12,286 nucleotides of DNA, from positions 1-12,286 of the forward strand of contig VGVU01000032.1 in NCBI GenBank assembly GCA_016873905.1, in the 5' to 3' direction. The stretch's first letter is position 1. Every line of letters starts with the position of its first letter. The notes beneath the pieces were generated by a model, which was not told where the DNA came from, searched no databases, and saw nothing but the letters and a program-made list of their open reading frames with translations. A program made the translations under genes and the position numbers. The DNA is from Betaproteobacteria bacterium. GTDB lineage: Bacteria > Pseudomonadota > Gammaproteobacteria > Burkholderiales > Thiobacillaceae. Of this stretch, positions 1 through 7,400 are shown in pieces.

Positions 1-43
1 CATCGGGCCGCACATCGGGCCGCGCACTGGCTGTATCGGGTCG
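1..43. repeat. short direct repeat downstream of aroG, cut by the window edge
   Basis: The ten bases CATCGGGCCG occur at 1-10 and again at 13-22, a 12-base period. A degenerate third copy, TATCGGGTCG, lies at 34-43. The array starts at the first base of the window, so more copies may lie outside. It follows the aroG stop codon (46-48) on the minus strand. It has no T tract and no long stem, so it does not look like an intrinsic terminator. Its function is unknown. Confidence 0.4.
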
Positions 44-45
44 GG

Positions 46-1107
46 TCAGGACTGCTTTGTACGCCGTGCCCGCACGGCCTCGGCGAAGCCGCGCAGCAGG
101 GGCTCGGTGGCTTCCCAGCCGATACAGGCATCGGTGATCGAAACGCCGTAGGCCAGCGGCTGACCAGGGATGAGATCCTGACGGCCCGGGTTGAGGTGCG
201 ACTCAATCATGACCCCGAGGATGCGCGGATCGCCGCCCGCGATCTGGGCCATGACGGCGTGTCCGACCTCAATCTGGCGCTCAAATTTCTTGCTCGAATT
301 GGCGTGAGAGAGGTCGATCATGACCTGCGGATCCAGGCCTAAACGGGCCAGATCCTGGCACACGGCCTCAACGCTAGCGGCATCATAGTTGGGTTGCTTG
401 CCGCCGCGCAGGATGACATGGGTGTCTTCGTTGCCGGCGGTCTTGAAGACAGCGGCGTGGCCGGACTTGGTAATGGATATGAAATGGTGGCCGGCGTGGG
501 CGGCCTTGATGGCATCGACTGCGATATGGATGTTGCCGTCCGTGCCGTTCTTGAAACCGACCGGACAGGACAGACCCGAGGCCAGTTGGCGGTGCGATTG
601 CGACTCGGTCGTGCGGGCACCGATGGCGCCCCAAGCGACCAGATCGGCAATGTACTGCGGGGTAATCAGATCGAGGAATTCGGTGCCGCAAGGCACCCCC
701 AACTCATTGATTTCGCACAGCAGTTTCCGGGCCAGATGCAGACCCGTGTTCATGTCAAAGCTTTCGTTCAACTGCGGATCGTTGATGAAGCCTTTCCACC
801 CTACCGTGGTGCGCGGTTTCTCGAAATAGACGCGCATGATGAGGATGATGTCATGGGCCAGTTCATCAGCCAGCGGTTTGAGGCGGCGGGCGTATTCGAT
901 CGCCGCGTCGTGATCGTGGATCGAGCAGGGACCGACAACGACGACCAGACGATCGTTGGCCTCGCGCAGAACATCATGGATGGCGCGGCGACCTTCGAAG
1001 GCCGTCTTGAGCGCAGCATCGGAGGCCTTGATCTCGCGCATCAGTTGCATGGGGGCGAGCAGAACATCGGCCTGTTCAATTCGGGTGTCGTCGGTACGGT
1101 AGGTCAT
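46..1107 (-). CDS. aroG: 3-deoxy-7-phosphoheptulonate (DAHP) synthase, class I, probably Phe-sensitive
   Basis: This cytoplasmic enzyme condenses phosphoenolpyruvate with erythrose 4-phosphate to DAHP, the first step of the shikimate pathway to aromatic amino acids. The 353 residues align with E. coli AroG almost without gaps, so the known active-site residues fall at the same numbers. These are metal ligands Cys61, His268, Glu302 and Asp326, and substrate contacts Arg92, Lys97, Arg165, Lys186 and Arg234. Signature stretches include GPCSIHD (59-65), KPRTTVGWKG (97-106) and GARTTESQ (163-170). Ser211 sits where Phe-regulated AroG has Ser and Tyr-regulated AroF has Gly, and EFLDLITPQY (143-152) is also AroG-like. 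Phe feedback is therefore the best inference. The ATG is preceded by GGAG (1113-1116) with a five-base spacer. Upstream lies a Phe-rich leader peptide and attenuator (1150-1266). The gene is divergent from the cyclophilin gene. Confidence 0.97.
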   Translation of the reverse strand: MTYRTDDTRIEQADVLLAPMQLMREIKASDAALKTAFEGRRAIHDVLREANDRLVVVVGPCSIHDHDAAIEYARRLKPLADELAHDIILIMRVYFEKPRTTVGWKGFINDPQLNESFDMNTGLHLARKLLCEINELGVPCGTEFLDLITPQYIADLVAWGAIGARTTESQSHRQLASGLSCPVGFKNGTDGNIHIAVDAIKAAHAGHHFISITKSGHAAVFKTAGNEDTHVILRGGKQPNYDAASVEAVCQDLARLGLDPQVMIDLSHANSSKKFERQIEVGHAVMAQIAGGDPRILGVMIESHLNPGRQDLIPGQPLAYGVSITDACIGWEATEPLLRGFAEAVRARRTKQS

Positions 1108-1149
1108 TTGAGCTCCGGGTTTGCGTTCTATTGGGTGCCCGCCCTGAAC

Positions 1150-1179
1150 AAAAAAACCGCCAGGTCGGGCTGGCGGTTT
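1150..1179 (-). terminator. intrinsic terminator of the aroG attenuator (stem 3:4)
   Basis: Read on the minus strand, AAACCGCCAG (1179-1170) pairs perfectly with CTGGCGGTTT (1163-1154) around the loop CCCGAC, and seven consecutive T residues (1156-1150) follow. This is a textbook Rho-independent terminator. It lies 43 bases before the aroG start and 18 bases after the leader peptide stop. It therefore cannot end an upstream gene and instead interrupts the aroG leader transcript. On the plus strand the hairpin has no T tract, so it acts in the aroG direction only. Confidence 0.9.
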
Positions 1180-1218
1180 CGGGAGAGGTGCGCTGCGTCA
1201 ATTCCTCCCGGCCGCCAG
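1170..1218 (-). promoter_or_regulatory. antiterminator stem (2:3) competing with the aroG terminator
   Basis: On the minus strand, CTGGCGGCCGGGAG (1218-1205) can pair with CTCCCGAAACCGCCAG (1185-1170). This gives 7 bp (CTGGCGG with CCGCCAG) and 6 bp (CGGGAG with CTCCCG), separated by a small C/AAA internal loop. The downstream arm contains the first arm of the terminator, so the two structures exclude each other. The upstream arm begins at leader codon 17, four codons after the last Phe codon. A ribosome stalled at Phe would leave it free, while one at the stop codon would cover it. A pairing of UUUCCC (1230-1225) with GGGAGG (1209-1204) could sequester segment 2 when no ribosome is present. 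The pairings were read by eye and no folding energy was calculated. Confidence 0.82.
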
Positions 1219-1266
1219 AGGCGAGGGAAAGAAGTTAAACGCAAAGGCGCAGTCGCGGCTAATCAT
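1198..1266 (-). CDS. Phe-rich leader peptide of the aroG attenuator (22 aa)
   Basis: This short frame runs ATG (1266-1264) to TGA (1200-1198) and encodes 22 residues. Residues 8-13 read FAFNFF, so four of six codons (TTT, TTT, TTC, TTT at 1245-1228) are for phenylalanine; the run is followed by Pro-Ser-Pro. By analogy with E. coli pheL, translation would measure charged tRNA-Phe: stalling favours the antiterminator, and completion favours the terminator before aroG. AGGA (1278-1275), eight bases from the ATG, could be a ribosome binding site, but the same bases form part of a good -10 element, in which case the mRNA is leaderless. An in-frame ATG at 1275-1273 would add three residues but lacks any Shine-Dalgarno. 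The Phe cluster together with both downstream stems makes chance unlikely. Confidence 0.85.
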   Translation of the reverse strand: MISRDCAFAFNFFPSPLAAGRN

Positions 1267-1273
1267 GGCGTGC

Positions 1274-1302
1274 ATCCTAGCAGAGGCGGGCGGGCGGAAC
1301 AA
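1274..1302 (-). promoter_or_regulatory. candidate sigma-70 promoter for the leader peptide and aroG
   Basis: On the minus strand, TTGTTC (1302-1297) is followed by a 17-base spacer and TAGGAT (1279-1274). TGC directly before the hexamer gives an extended -10 (TGnTAGGAT). Transcription would start about seven bases on, at or next to the A of the leader ATG at 1266. The -35 match is only partial. No better promoter is visible further upstream. Confidence 0.55.
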
Positions 1303-1316
1303 CTCTCCTGATCCGG

Positions 1317-1352
1317 TGTTTGTGTGGATGTTTGTGCAGGTGTTTGTGCCGC
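1317..1352. repeat. three 12-base tandem repeats with core TGTTTGTG
   Basis: The 8-base core TGTTTGTG starts at 1317, 1329 and 1341, exactly 12 bases apart, each time followed by a different four bases (TGGA, CAGG, CCGC). The repeats lie between the divergent aroG and ppiA promoters. The third copy overlaps the expected -35 region of the ppiA promoter. They could be iterated protein-binding sites or simple tandem duplication; nothing in the sequence decides. Confidence 0.6.
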
Positions 1353-1358
1353 AGCAAC

Positions 1359-1367
1359 TGCTAGAAT
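1359..1367 (+). promoter_or_regulatory. extended -10 element for the cyclophilin gene
   Basis: TGCTAGAAT fits the extended -10 pattern TGnTAtaAT, with TAGAAT at 1362-1367. No good -35 is seen at 16-18 bases, as expected for an extended -10 promoter or one helped by an activator. Transcription would begin near 1374, leaving a 5' leader of about 22 bases before the ATG at 1396. Confidence 0.5.
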
Positions 1368-1395
1368 CTATCTACCTTTTATCGGAGACACTTCC

Positions 1396-1968
1396 ATGTT
1401 CAAACGCATACACATGATGGCCCTGCTGTGGGTTTTGATGGCGGGTTCCGCCGTGGCGGCCGTCTTGCCGCAGGTCGAGATTCGCACCAACCTGGGCGCC
1501 ATCACGGTCGAGTTGCAGGCCGACAAGGCGCCGGAATCGGTCAAGAACTTCCTCGCCTATGTGAAATCGGGGCATTACAACGGCACCGTCTTTCACCGCG
1601 TCATTGAGGGTTTCATGATTCAGGGCGGTGGTTTTGATCTCAGCCTCTCCCAGAAAAAAACCAGTGCGCCTATCCGCAACGAGGCCAACAACGGCTTGCG
1701 TAACGCGCGTTACACGCTGGCCATGGCGCGTACCAGTGACCCGCATTCGGCGACGGCGCAGTTTTTTATTAATGTGGCCGATAACGCCTTTCTCGATCAT
1801 CGCGGCCAGACGGCAGCGGGTTGGGGGTATGCCGTATTTGGGCGCGTGGTCAGTGGCCAGTCGGTGGTGGACAAGATCGCGCGCGTGCCGACCGGTTCGG
1901 CGGGTGGCTTGCAGGATGTGCCGGCCGATCCGGTGCTGATCGAGTCTGTTCGCCTGTTGGGTAAGTAA
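1396..1968 (+). CDS. ppiA: periplasmic peptidyl-prolyl cis-trans isomerase, cyclophilin type (PpiA-like)
   Basis: This folding catalyst isomerises Xaa-Pro bonds, most likely in the periplasm. The 190-residue precursor begins with a signal peptide: MFKR, a hydrophobic core, then AVAA, with cleavage after about residue 21 or 22. One cyclophilin domain fills the rest. It shows FHRV (66-69, catalytic Arg68), FMIQGGG (73-79), MART (110-113), QFFINV (122-127) and NAFLDH (130-135). These blocks are close to E. coli PpiA. Phe132 replaces the Trp that binds cyclosporin in eukaryotic cyclophilins, as in E. coli. I chose ATG 1396 because GGAG at 1384-1387 lies eight bases before it and the signal peptide then starts correctly. 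The frame stays open from 1324, but the predicted transcript starts at about 1374. The gene converges on tldD with 12 bases between the stop codons. Confidence 0.95.
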   Translation: MFKRIHMMALLWVLMAGSAVAAVLPQVEIRTNLGAITVELQADKAPESVKNFLAYVKSGHYNGTVFHRVIEGFMIQGGGFDLSLSQKKTSAPIRNEANNGLRNARYTLAMARTSDPHSATAQFFINVADNAFLDHRGQTAAGWGYAVFGRVVSGQSVVDKIARVPTGSAGGLQDVPADPVLIESVRLLGK

Positions 1969-1980
1969 AGGGAAAAACCT

Positions 1981-3417
1981 CTACTGCGTCCCACCGACGG
2001 TGAGCCCGTCGATGCGCAAGGTCGGCTGACCCACGCCCACGGGAACGCTCTGGCCGTCCTTGCCACAGGTTCCCACGCCGGGATCGAGGGCGAGGTCGTT
2101 GCCGATCATCGCGACGCGGGTCAGCACATCGGGGCCGTTGCCGATCAGGGTGGCTCCCTTCACCGGGCGGGTGAGCTTGCCGTTTTCGATGAGCCAGGCC
2201 TCGCTGGCCGCGAACACAAATTTTCCGCTGGTAATGTCCACCTGGCCGCCGCCAAAATTGCTGGCGTAGAGGCCTTTTTTGACTGAGGCCAGGATTTCAC
2301 CGGGATCGTGTGCCCCGGCGCGCATGTAGGTGTTGGTCATGCGCGGCAACGGGAGATGGGCAAAGGACTCGCGGCGGCCGTTGCCGGTGGACGCGACGCC
2401 CATCAGGCGGGCATTGAGGCGGTCTTGCAGGTAGCCTTTGAGAATGCCGTCTTCGATGAGGACCGTGCTCTGGGTCGGTGTGCCCTCATCGTCAATATTG
2501 AGCGAGCCGCGGCGGTCGGCGATGTTGCCGTCGTCCAGAACGGTGACGCCGGGGGCCGCAACGCGCTGCCCGATGCGTCCGGAAAAAGCCGAGCTACCCT
2601 TGCGGTTGAAATCACCCTCCAGGCCGTGACCGATGGCCTCATGCAGCAAGATGCCCGGCCAACCGGGGCCGAGCACAACGGTCATCGGGCCGGCGGGCGC
2701 GGGGTCGGCGGCCAGGTTGGTGAGGGCCTGATCGACGGCCTTTCGGGCGTAGTCGGCCAGGCGCGCCTCGTCAAACCAGGCGTAACTGAAACGGCCGCCG
2801 CCGCCGGCGCTACCCTGTTCACGACGACCGTCCTGTTCGACGATCACCTGTAGGGATAAGCGGACCAGCGGGCGCACATCGGCCGCCAGAAGACCATCCT
2901 GGCGGGCAATCAGCACGACATCGTATTCACCCGCGAGGGAGGCCATCACCTGAGTGATGCGGGGGTCAAGGGCCCGTGCGTAGGCCTCCAGACGATGCAG
3001 CAGGGCGATCTTGTCGGCCTCGGCCAGGGAGCCAATGGGGTCGAGCGGGGCATAGAGCTGATGCCCCCGCTTTTCGGTGGGTTGATAAATGCGCGCATTT
3101 TGTCCGGCGGCGGCAATGGTGCGTACGCTGCGCGCGGCCTCCAGAATGGCTGGGGCGGTGATGTCGTCCGAATAGGCGAAGGCTGTCTTCTCGCCGTTTA
3201 CGGCGCGGATGCCGACGCCCTGGTCGATATTGAAACTGCCCGACTTGACCTGGCTTTCCTCAAGGCTCCAGGACTCGCTACGGGTATGTTGGAAATAGAG
3301 GTCGGCATCCTCCGCCGGATGGGCTCCCAGCGTGGCGAAGACCTGCTCGAGGAGGGTCGCGTCAAGCCCATTGTCCGCCAGCAGGAGCGGCTGGGCGATA
3401 TCCAGAGCGCCACTCAT
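1981..3417 (-). CDS. tldD: metalloprotease subunit TldD
   Basis: TldD is the catalytic subunit of the cytoplasmic TldD/TldE (PmbA) protease. In E. coli this heterodimer matures microcin B17 and degrades the antitoxin CcdA, acting on unfolded peptides. The 478 residues match the usual length of about 480. The metal site is intact: HEAIGH at 259-264 (HExxxH; His259, Glu260, His264) and a late Cys451 in GTCGKDG, the position of the third zinc ligand in the family. Blocks around GVGIRAV (67-73) and GLEGDFNRKG (265-274) also fit. The ATG overlaps the TGA of the upstream nitrilase gene (ATGA, 3414-3417). No Shine-Dalgarno is evident, which suggests translational coupling. The partner gene tldE/pmbA is not in this window. 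No convincing terminator separates it from ppiA. Confidence 0.96.
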   Translation of the reverse strand: MSGALDIAQPLLLADNGLDATLLEQVFATLGAHPAEDADLYFQHTRSESWSLEESQVKSGSFNIDQGVGIRAVNGEKTAFAYSDDITAPAILEAARSVRTIAAAGQNARIYQPTEKRGHQLYAPLDPIGSLAEADKIALLHRLEAYARALDPRITQVMASLAGEYDVVLIARQDGLLAADVRPLVRLSLQVIVEQDGRREQGSAGGGGRFSYAWFDEARLADYARKAVDQALTNLAADPAPAGPMTVVLGPGWPGILLHEAIGHGLEGDFNRKGSSAFSGRIGQRVAAPGVTVLDDGNIADRRGSLNIDDEGTPTQSTVLIEDGILKGYLQDRLNARLMGVASTGNGRRESFAHLPLPRMTNTYMRAGAHDPGEILASVKKGLYASNFGGGQVDITSGKFVFAASEAWLIENGKLTRPVKGATLIGNGPDVLTRVAMIGNDLALDPGVGTCGKDGQSVPVGVGQPTLRIDGLTVGGTQ

Positions 3418-4289
3418 TTGGCGTTCTGGATGGGTAGATGGTTGCAGTCGAGGCGACGGTGTTTCAGGGCGGGGAGACTGTTGCGCAAGCTGCTCTGGTA
3501 GGCCGGGTTGAGATTGGCAATGACGACACCCGAGCCGCGCGGCAGGCGGTCGAGAATGTTGCCCCAGGGATCGACGATCATGCTGTCGCCATGGGTTTCA
3601 CGACCGGAGACATGGTAACCGCCCTGCGCGGGAGCAATGACATAGGCCAGGTTTTCAATGGCGCGGGCGCGAACCAGGGTCTCCCAGTGGGCCTTGCCGG
3701 TGGTGGCCGTAAAGGCCGAGGGCACCACGATGAAATCGACCCCGGCCATGGCGCGGTAGAGTTCTGGAAAGCGCAGGTCATAGCAGATGGACAGGCCCAT
3801 GCGACCGAAGGGAGTGTCAACGGTGATGATCTCCTTGCCGGGTTGGATGGTTTTCTCTTCGCGATAATGTTCGCTGCCGAGATCAAGGCCAAAGAGATGG
3901 ATCTTGTCGTAGCGCGCGACCTGTTGCCCCTTGTCGTTGTACACGAGACAACTGTTAAAGACCTTCTTGGCGTTGTTGCAGACCAGGGGCACGCTGCCGC
4001 CGACCAGCCAGATCTTGCGGCGCTTGGCCTGGGCGGAGAGAAAGGCCTGAATGGGGCCCTCGCCGGGGGTCTCGCGCACGGCCACTTTGTCGCTGTCCTT
4101 CATGCCCATGATGGCAAAATACTCGGGCAGGGCGACCAGTTTGGCGCCTGCTTTGGCCGCGATCTCAATCAGCCGCGCGGCCTCGTCGAGATTGGCCAGG
4201 ACATTGGGTCCGGAGGCCATCTGGATGGCGGCGATGCGCGCCATGTCCGGTGCGGATTTTTGCGGGGTAACAGAGCGGCGTGCGGTCAT
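3414..4289 (-). CDS. carbon-nitrogen hydrolase, Nit1 type (probable deaminated glutathione amidase)
   Basis: This is a nitrilase-superfamily amidase of up to 291 residues. The Glu-Lys-Cys triad is visible: Glu56 in ALPEYF, Lys129 in YDKIHLF and Cys169 in SICYDLRFPELYR. Downstream blocks such as PSAFTATTGKAHWETLVRARAIEN resemble mammalian Nit1 and E. coli YbeM. Those enzymes hydrolyse deaminated glutathione to 2-oxoglutarate and cysteinylglycine, a metabolite-repair reaction. Substrate is inferred from family resemblance only. The first in-frame start is ATG 4289, used here. Met16 (4244-4242) fits the family N-terminus better (MARIAAIQM) and may be the true start, but neither has a good ribosome binding site. 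The gene overlaps tldD by four bases. It sits between yhdP and tldD, as in many gamma- and betaproteobacteria. Confidence 0.9.
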   Translation of the reverse strand: MTARRSVTPQKSAPDMARIAAIQMASGPNVLANLDEAARLIEIAAKAGAKLVALPEYFAIMGMKDSDKVAVRETPGEGPIQAFLSAQAKRRKIWLVGGSVPLVCNNAKKVFNSCLVYNDKGQQVARYDKIHLFGLDLGSEHYREEKTIQPGKEIITVDTPFGRMGLSICYDLRFPELYRAMAGVDFIVVPSAFTATTGKAHWETLVRARAIENLAYVIAPAQGGYHVSGRETHGDSMIVDPWGNILDRLPRGSGVVIANLNPAYQSSLRNSLPALKHRRLDCNHLPIQNAK

Positions 4290-4410
4290 GATATCGGTGG
4301 GCTACGAAGGGTGGCCTAACCTTACACAAGCCTTTCGTTTGCTACAAGGCGTTTTGAATGTCTTGGGACTACAGGGACATTATTTGTGTGGATTTTGTGG
4401 TTTCCCGGAT
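4290..4410. other. AT-richer spacer between yhdP and the nitrilase gene
   Basis: These 121 bases are visibly more AT-rich than the coding DNA around them. They contain an inverted repeat, ATGTC (4358-4362) with GACAT (4376-4380). A weak promoter-like pair also reads on the minus strand: TTGTAG (4347-4342), 17 bases, TAAGGT (4324-4319). Only three of six bases match consensus in each hexamer. No T-tracted terminator is seen. The spacer may carry a secondary promoter for the nitrilase-tldD pair. Confidence 0.35.
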
Positions 4411-7400
4411 TTATGGAAACAGCTCATTCAAGGGTTGAGGCGTCGGTTTTTTGGGCGGGGTCTGGGAGGTAATCACGGGCTTGTCCCAAGTTCCCGTGAC
4501 CAGATAATGGAGACGCGGTGAGGCCCGGCTGATTTCGTCTTTTAGGAGTTTGCTGGCGATCCAGGCGCCGGCCAGTCCGACCGGGCCAGCGGCCAATCCG
4601 CTGGCGGCGACCAGGGTATCGGTCAGGTGGGGTTCTACCTCGAGCTTCAGGTTCTGCGTCTCGTTGTTGAGATTAATCTGCCCCTGCATCTTGACCTTGG
4701 CTGCGGGGCCGTTCATATCCATCTGGGTTAGCTGGATCTGTCCCAGTTGGAGATGGGCGCGGGCATCAAGCTGATCAAAGGCAAAGCCCTTTGAGAACAG
4801 GGCGCCGACATCCAGAACAGGCATGCGGGCGAGGGATTGCAGATTGACAATGGCAAACAGTCGGGCGATGCCGGGGTCCACCTCCAGGAACTGGCCGTTT
4901 TTGATCTGGACGGTGGTCTGGCCAGAGAGTGCATTTGGACTCAGCCTGTCCAGACCGCCCGTCCAGATCAAGCGTGAGCTGGTGATGGTGCCGGAACCTT
5001 TCTTGACGCGATTGGGATAGCCCAGACGATCCATGAGTTGACCGAGGTTATCGGTTTGCAACTCGCCGTGCTCAAAGACGGACTGGCGGCGGGGGTCGTC
5101 GTAGAGTTTAAGGCGGCCGGTGAGGACCGCGTTGGGCTGGGTAATTTCGAGGCGGTCAATCTCTTTTCCGCCCATGATGGGTTTGAAGTTGAAGAATACC
5201 CTGCCCAGTTTGGCCTTGCCCACCTGAAGGTCGTTCACGAGGACCGTACCCGAATAATCCGTGCTCGTGTCGGTAGGCGCGGCAGATGGAGGGGCGTCCG
5301 TGGACTCCGGCCAGTCCAGTCGTGCGAAATCCGCGATGATGTGGCGCCTTGGGCGTTCCTTGATGGTGATATTGCCATCGGCCTCGCGACTCTTCAGGGC
5401 GATCGTCCAGCCTTCAGCATTGGGCCTTAGATCGACGCTGCTGCCATGCAGGGTGCGATCCATGACTTGCAGCTCGGCACTTTGGATATAAATCTTGCGG
5501 ATGGGCAGACGCGTGCCCGTTCCTTCTCCGCTGTCCGGCATGGAGGATGCCAGCGCGCGCCATTGGTCCAGGTCCAGTCGCCCCATGGATCCGCTGATTT
5601 CCACACCATTGGCGGTCGGGATCACGGCCTCCCCGGCGCCGAGGCGCAGGCCGATGCGGGCGCTGGCCAGATCACCCTTGTGAAGGGCGCGCAGCGTGGC
5701 GATGTTTCCATATTGTGCATGGAGGGCGTTGAAGCCCATGTCCTTCGGTTCCGACTCGATTCGAAGCGGAGCGCGGATGGCCGCTGTTTTGCCCAGCGGC
5801 GCGGGCAACTGGATGGCCAGTCCTTCCAGGTCACTGGTAAATTTGAGACGCTGCTGACGGGTGTCAGCCAGGAGTTCCAGTTGATAGGTCGTTTGTCCCT
5901 GCAGGCGGGCCAGGGCCTCCGGAGGTAGCCAGGCGGCCAGCAACTTTCGGGTGAGCTGGCCCTGCACCTGGACGGCCAGAGTGCCTGAACTGCGGGGGCT
6001 GATCGACAGGCGGGCCGGTTCGCCATAAAGGCGGGCGGTCAGGTCGCGTCCACTGAGCTGATCCTGAGTGAAGCGCAGGGTACCGCTCAACTGTTCGATG
6101 TCAGGCAGGCCAAGCCCCGGACTGACCTGGTTGTCTTTCACGGTCAGCGCTCCCTCGACCTTGCTATCGTCCAGCTTTTCCAGAGGCAGATGCAGTTTGA
6201 GATTCAGGTTGGCCTGGCCTCGAGCCGCCAGATGCTCGGTAAACCCGCCGGTGTACGCCTTGACCGGACTGTGGTTGACGAAATCGATAAAGGCGCGGGT
6301 CTCGCCCTGGGCGCGCCCTTGCACTTCCAGCAGGGTGGGAATGGGAAATAGGTCGGCGATGCCGACCGTTACCTCGGCGAGTTGGGTCCCGGCGCTGCGC
6401 CCGGTGGCCTTGAGATGCATGGCGGCGCGGTCAAAGACGAGTTCGCCCTGGATCTGGTCGATGATTGGCCAGTGCTCGGCGTAGAGTAGTTTGGCGTCTT
6501 CTATCGGTACGCTGACTCGGAACTCGCCGCCACCGTGGTTAAACGGGAAGCGATCCAGCGGGCCATTGAGACGCATCTGGGCGTTGCGTGAAATGCCGGC
6601 CTTGAGGCTGTCCCGGAGCCAGAAACGCGTATCGTCACCCACCGCCTCGGGCAGGTAACGCCAGACGGCCTCGCCGCGAGCGTGCTTGATCTGCGCCTTG
6701 AGATCGGCCACGGGACTGTGTCCGGGCCTCCAGAGGAGTTGGCCCTGAAGCTGGCCTTCAAGATCGTCGTTGAGGAGTTCCAGGCGTTTGATGTGGATCT
6801 CGTGCTGATTGGCCCGGTTGCGCCATTGGGCGGCGCCGTCCAGGCGTTTGAATTGCAGCGGGTGGCGGAAGGCTCGCGGGGCGTCGAGGGTGAAGGCATT
6901 CGTATCGAGCACCAGACTGCCGCCGCTTTCGTTGGCCTCCAGGTGGCCGCTGGCGCCTTGAAAACCGGGTTGTTTTGCCGTGGCCTTGATGCCGAGATCG
7001 GAAAAGCGTGCGTTGATCCGGTATTTGTCAGATCCGTTCCATTGCCCCGAGGCGTGGGTGATCTGGCCGCGGGGTGCCAAGGTCTGGATCTGATCGTGAA
7101 TGCTGCGCGGCATGGGGATATTGCCGGTCAGTGTGGTGAAGGTCTCAATGCGCAGATTGCGGGTCTCCAGTTCGCCGCTCTCGATTCGCTGCCGGTCCGG
7201 AGAGCGCTTGATCCGGATGCGCAGATCGGCGGGCTCGCTGGCGCTCTGACTCGGGGTGGTGAAGGTCAGGCCGCGGGCGCTGAGTTCTTCGTGCGGACCC
7301 TCGCTGCGCCAGATAATGCGGCCCCGGAGCGAGGTAAACAGGGTGTCCGGCAAGGTCTCGTCAAAGCGCAGGCGGGTATCGGCAAGTTGGACATCACCGG

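Noticed and set aside
394..1311. A 305-codon open frame on the plus strand opposite aroG
   Set aside because: It is antisense to aroG with every catalytic residue intact, and runs on through the attenuator region; it is a codon-bias shadow.
1324..1395. Upstream start giving the cyclophilin 24 extra residues
   Set aside because: The extension covers the tandem repeats and the -10 element, lacks a good ribosome binding site and would bury the signal peptide. ATG 1396 has GGAG at the right distance.
1108..1395. T-box or metabolite riboswitch in the aroG leader
   Set aside because: There is no T-box-like conserved element. The Phe codons in an open frame and the two exclusive stems fully account for the region as a ribosome-mediated attenuator.
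1328..1417. A 29-codon frame across the repeats and the ppiA start on the plus strand
   Set aside because: It begins upstream of the predicted ppiA transcription start, has no Shine-Dalgarno, and its Phe/Val content simply reflects the TGTTTGTG repeats.
1995..2011. Hairpin CGACGG-TGAGC-CCGTCG near the tldD/ppiA convergent ends
   Set aside because: The stem is only 6 bp, lies inside the tldD coding end and has no adjacent T tract on either strand; the nearest T run is too far away for an intrinsic terminator.
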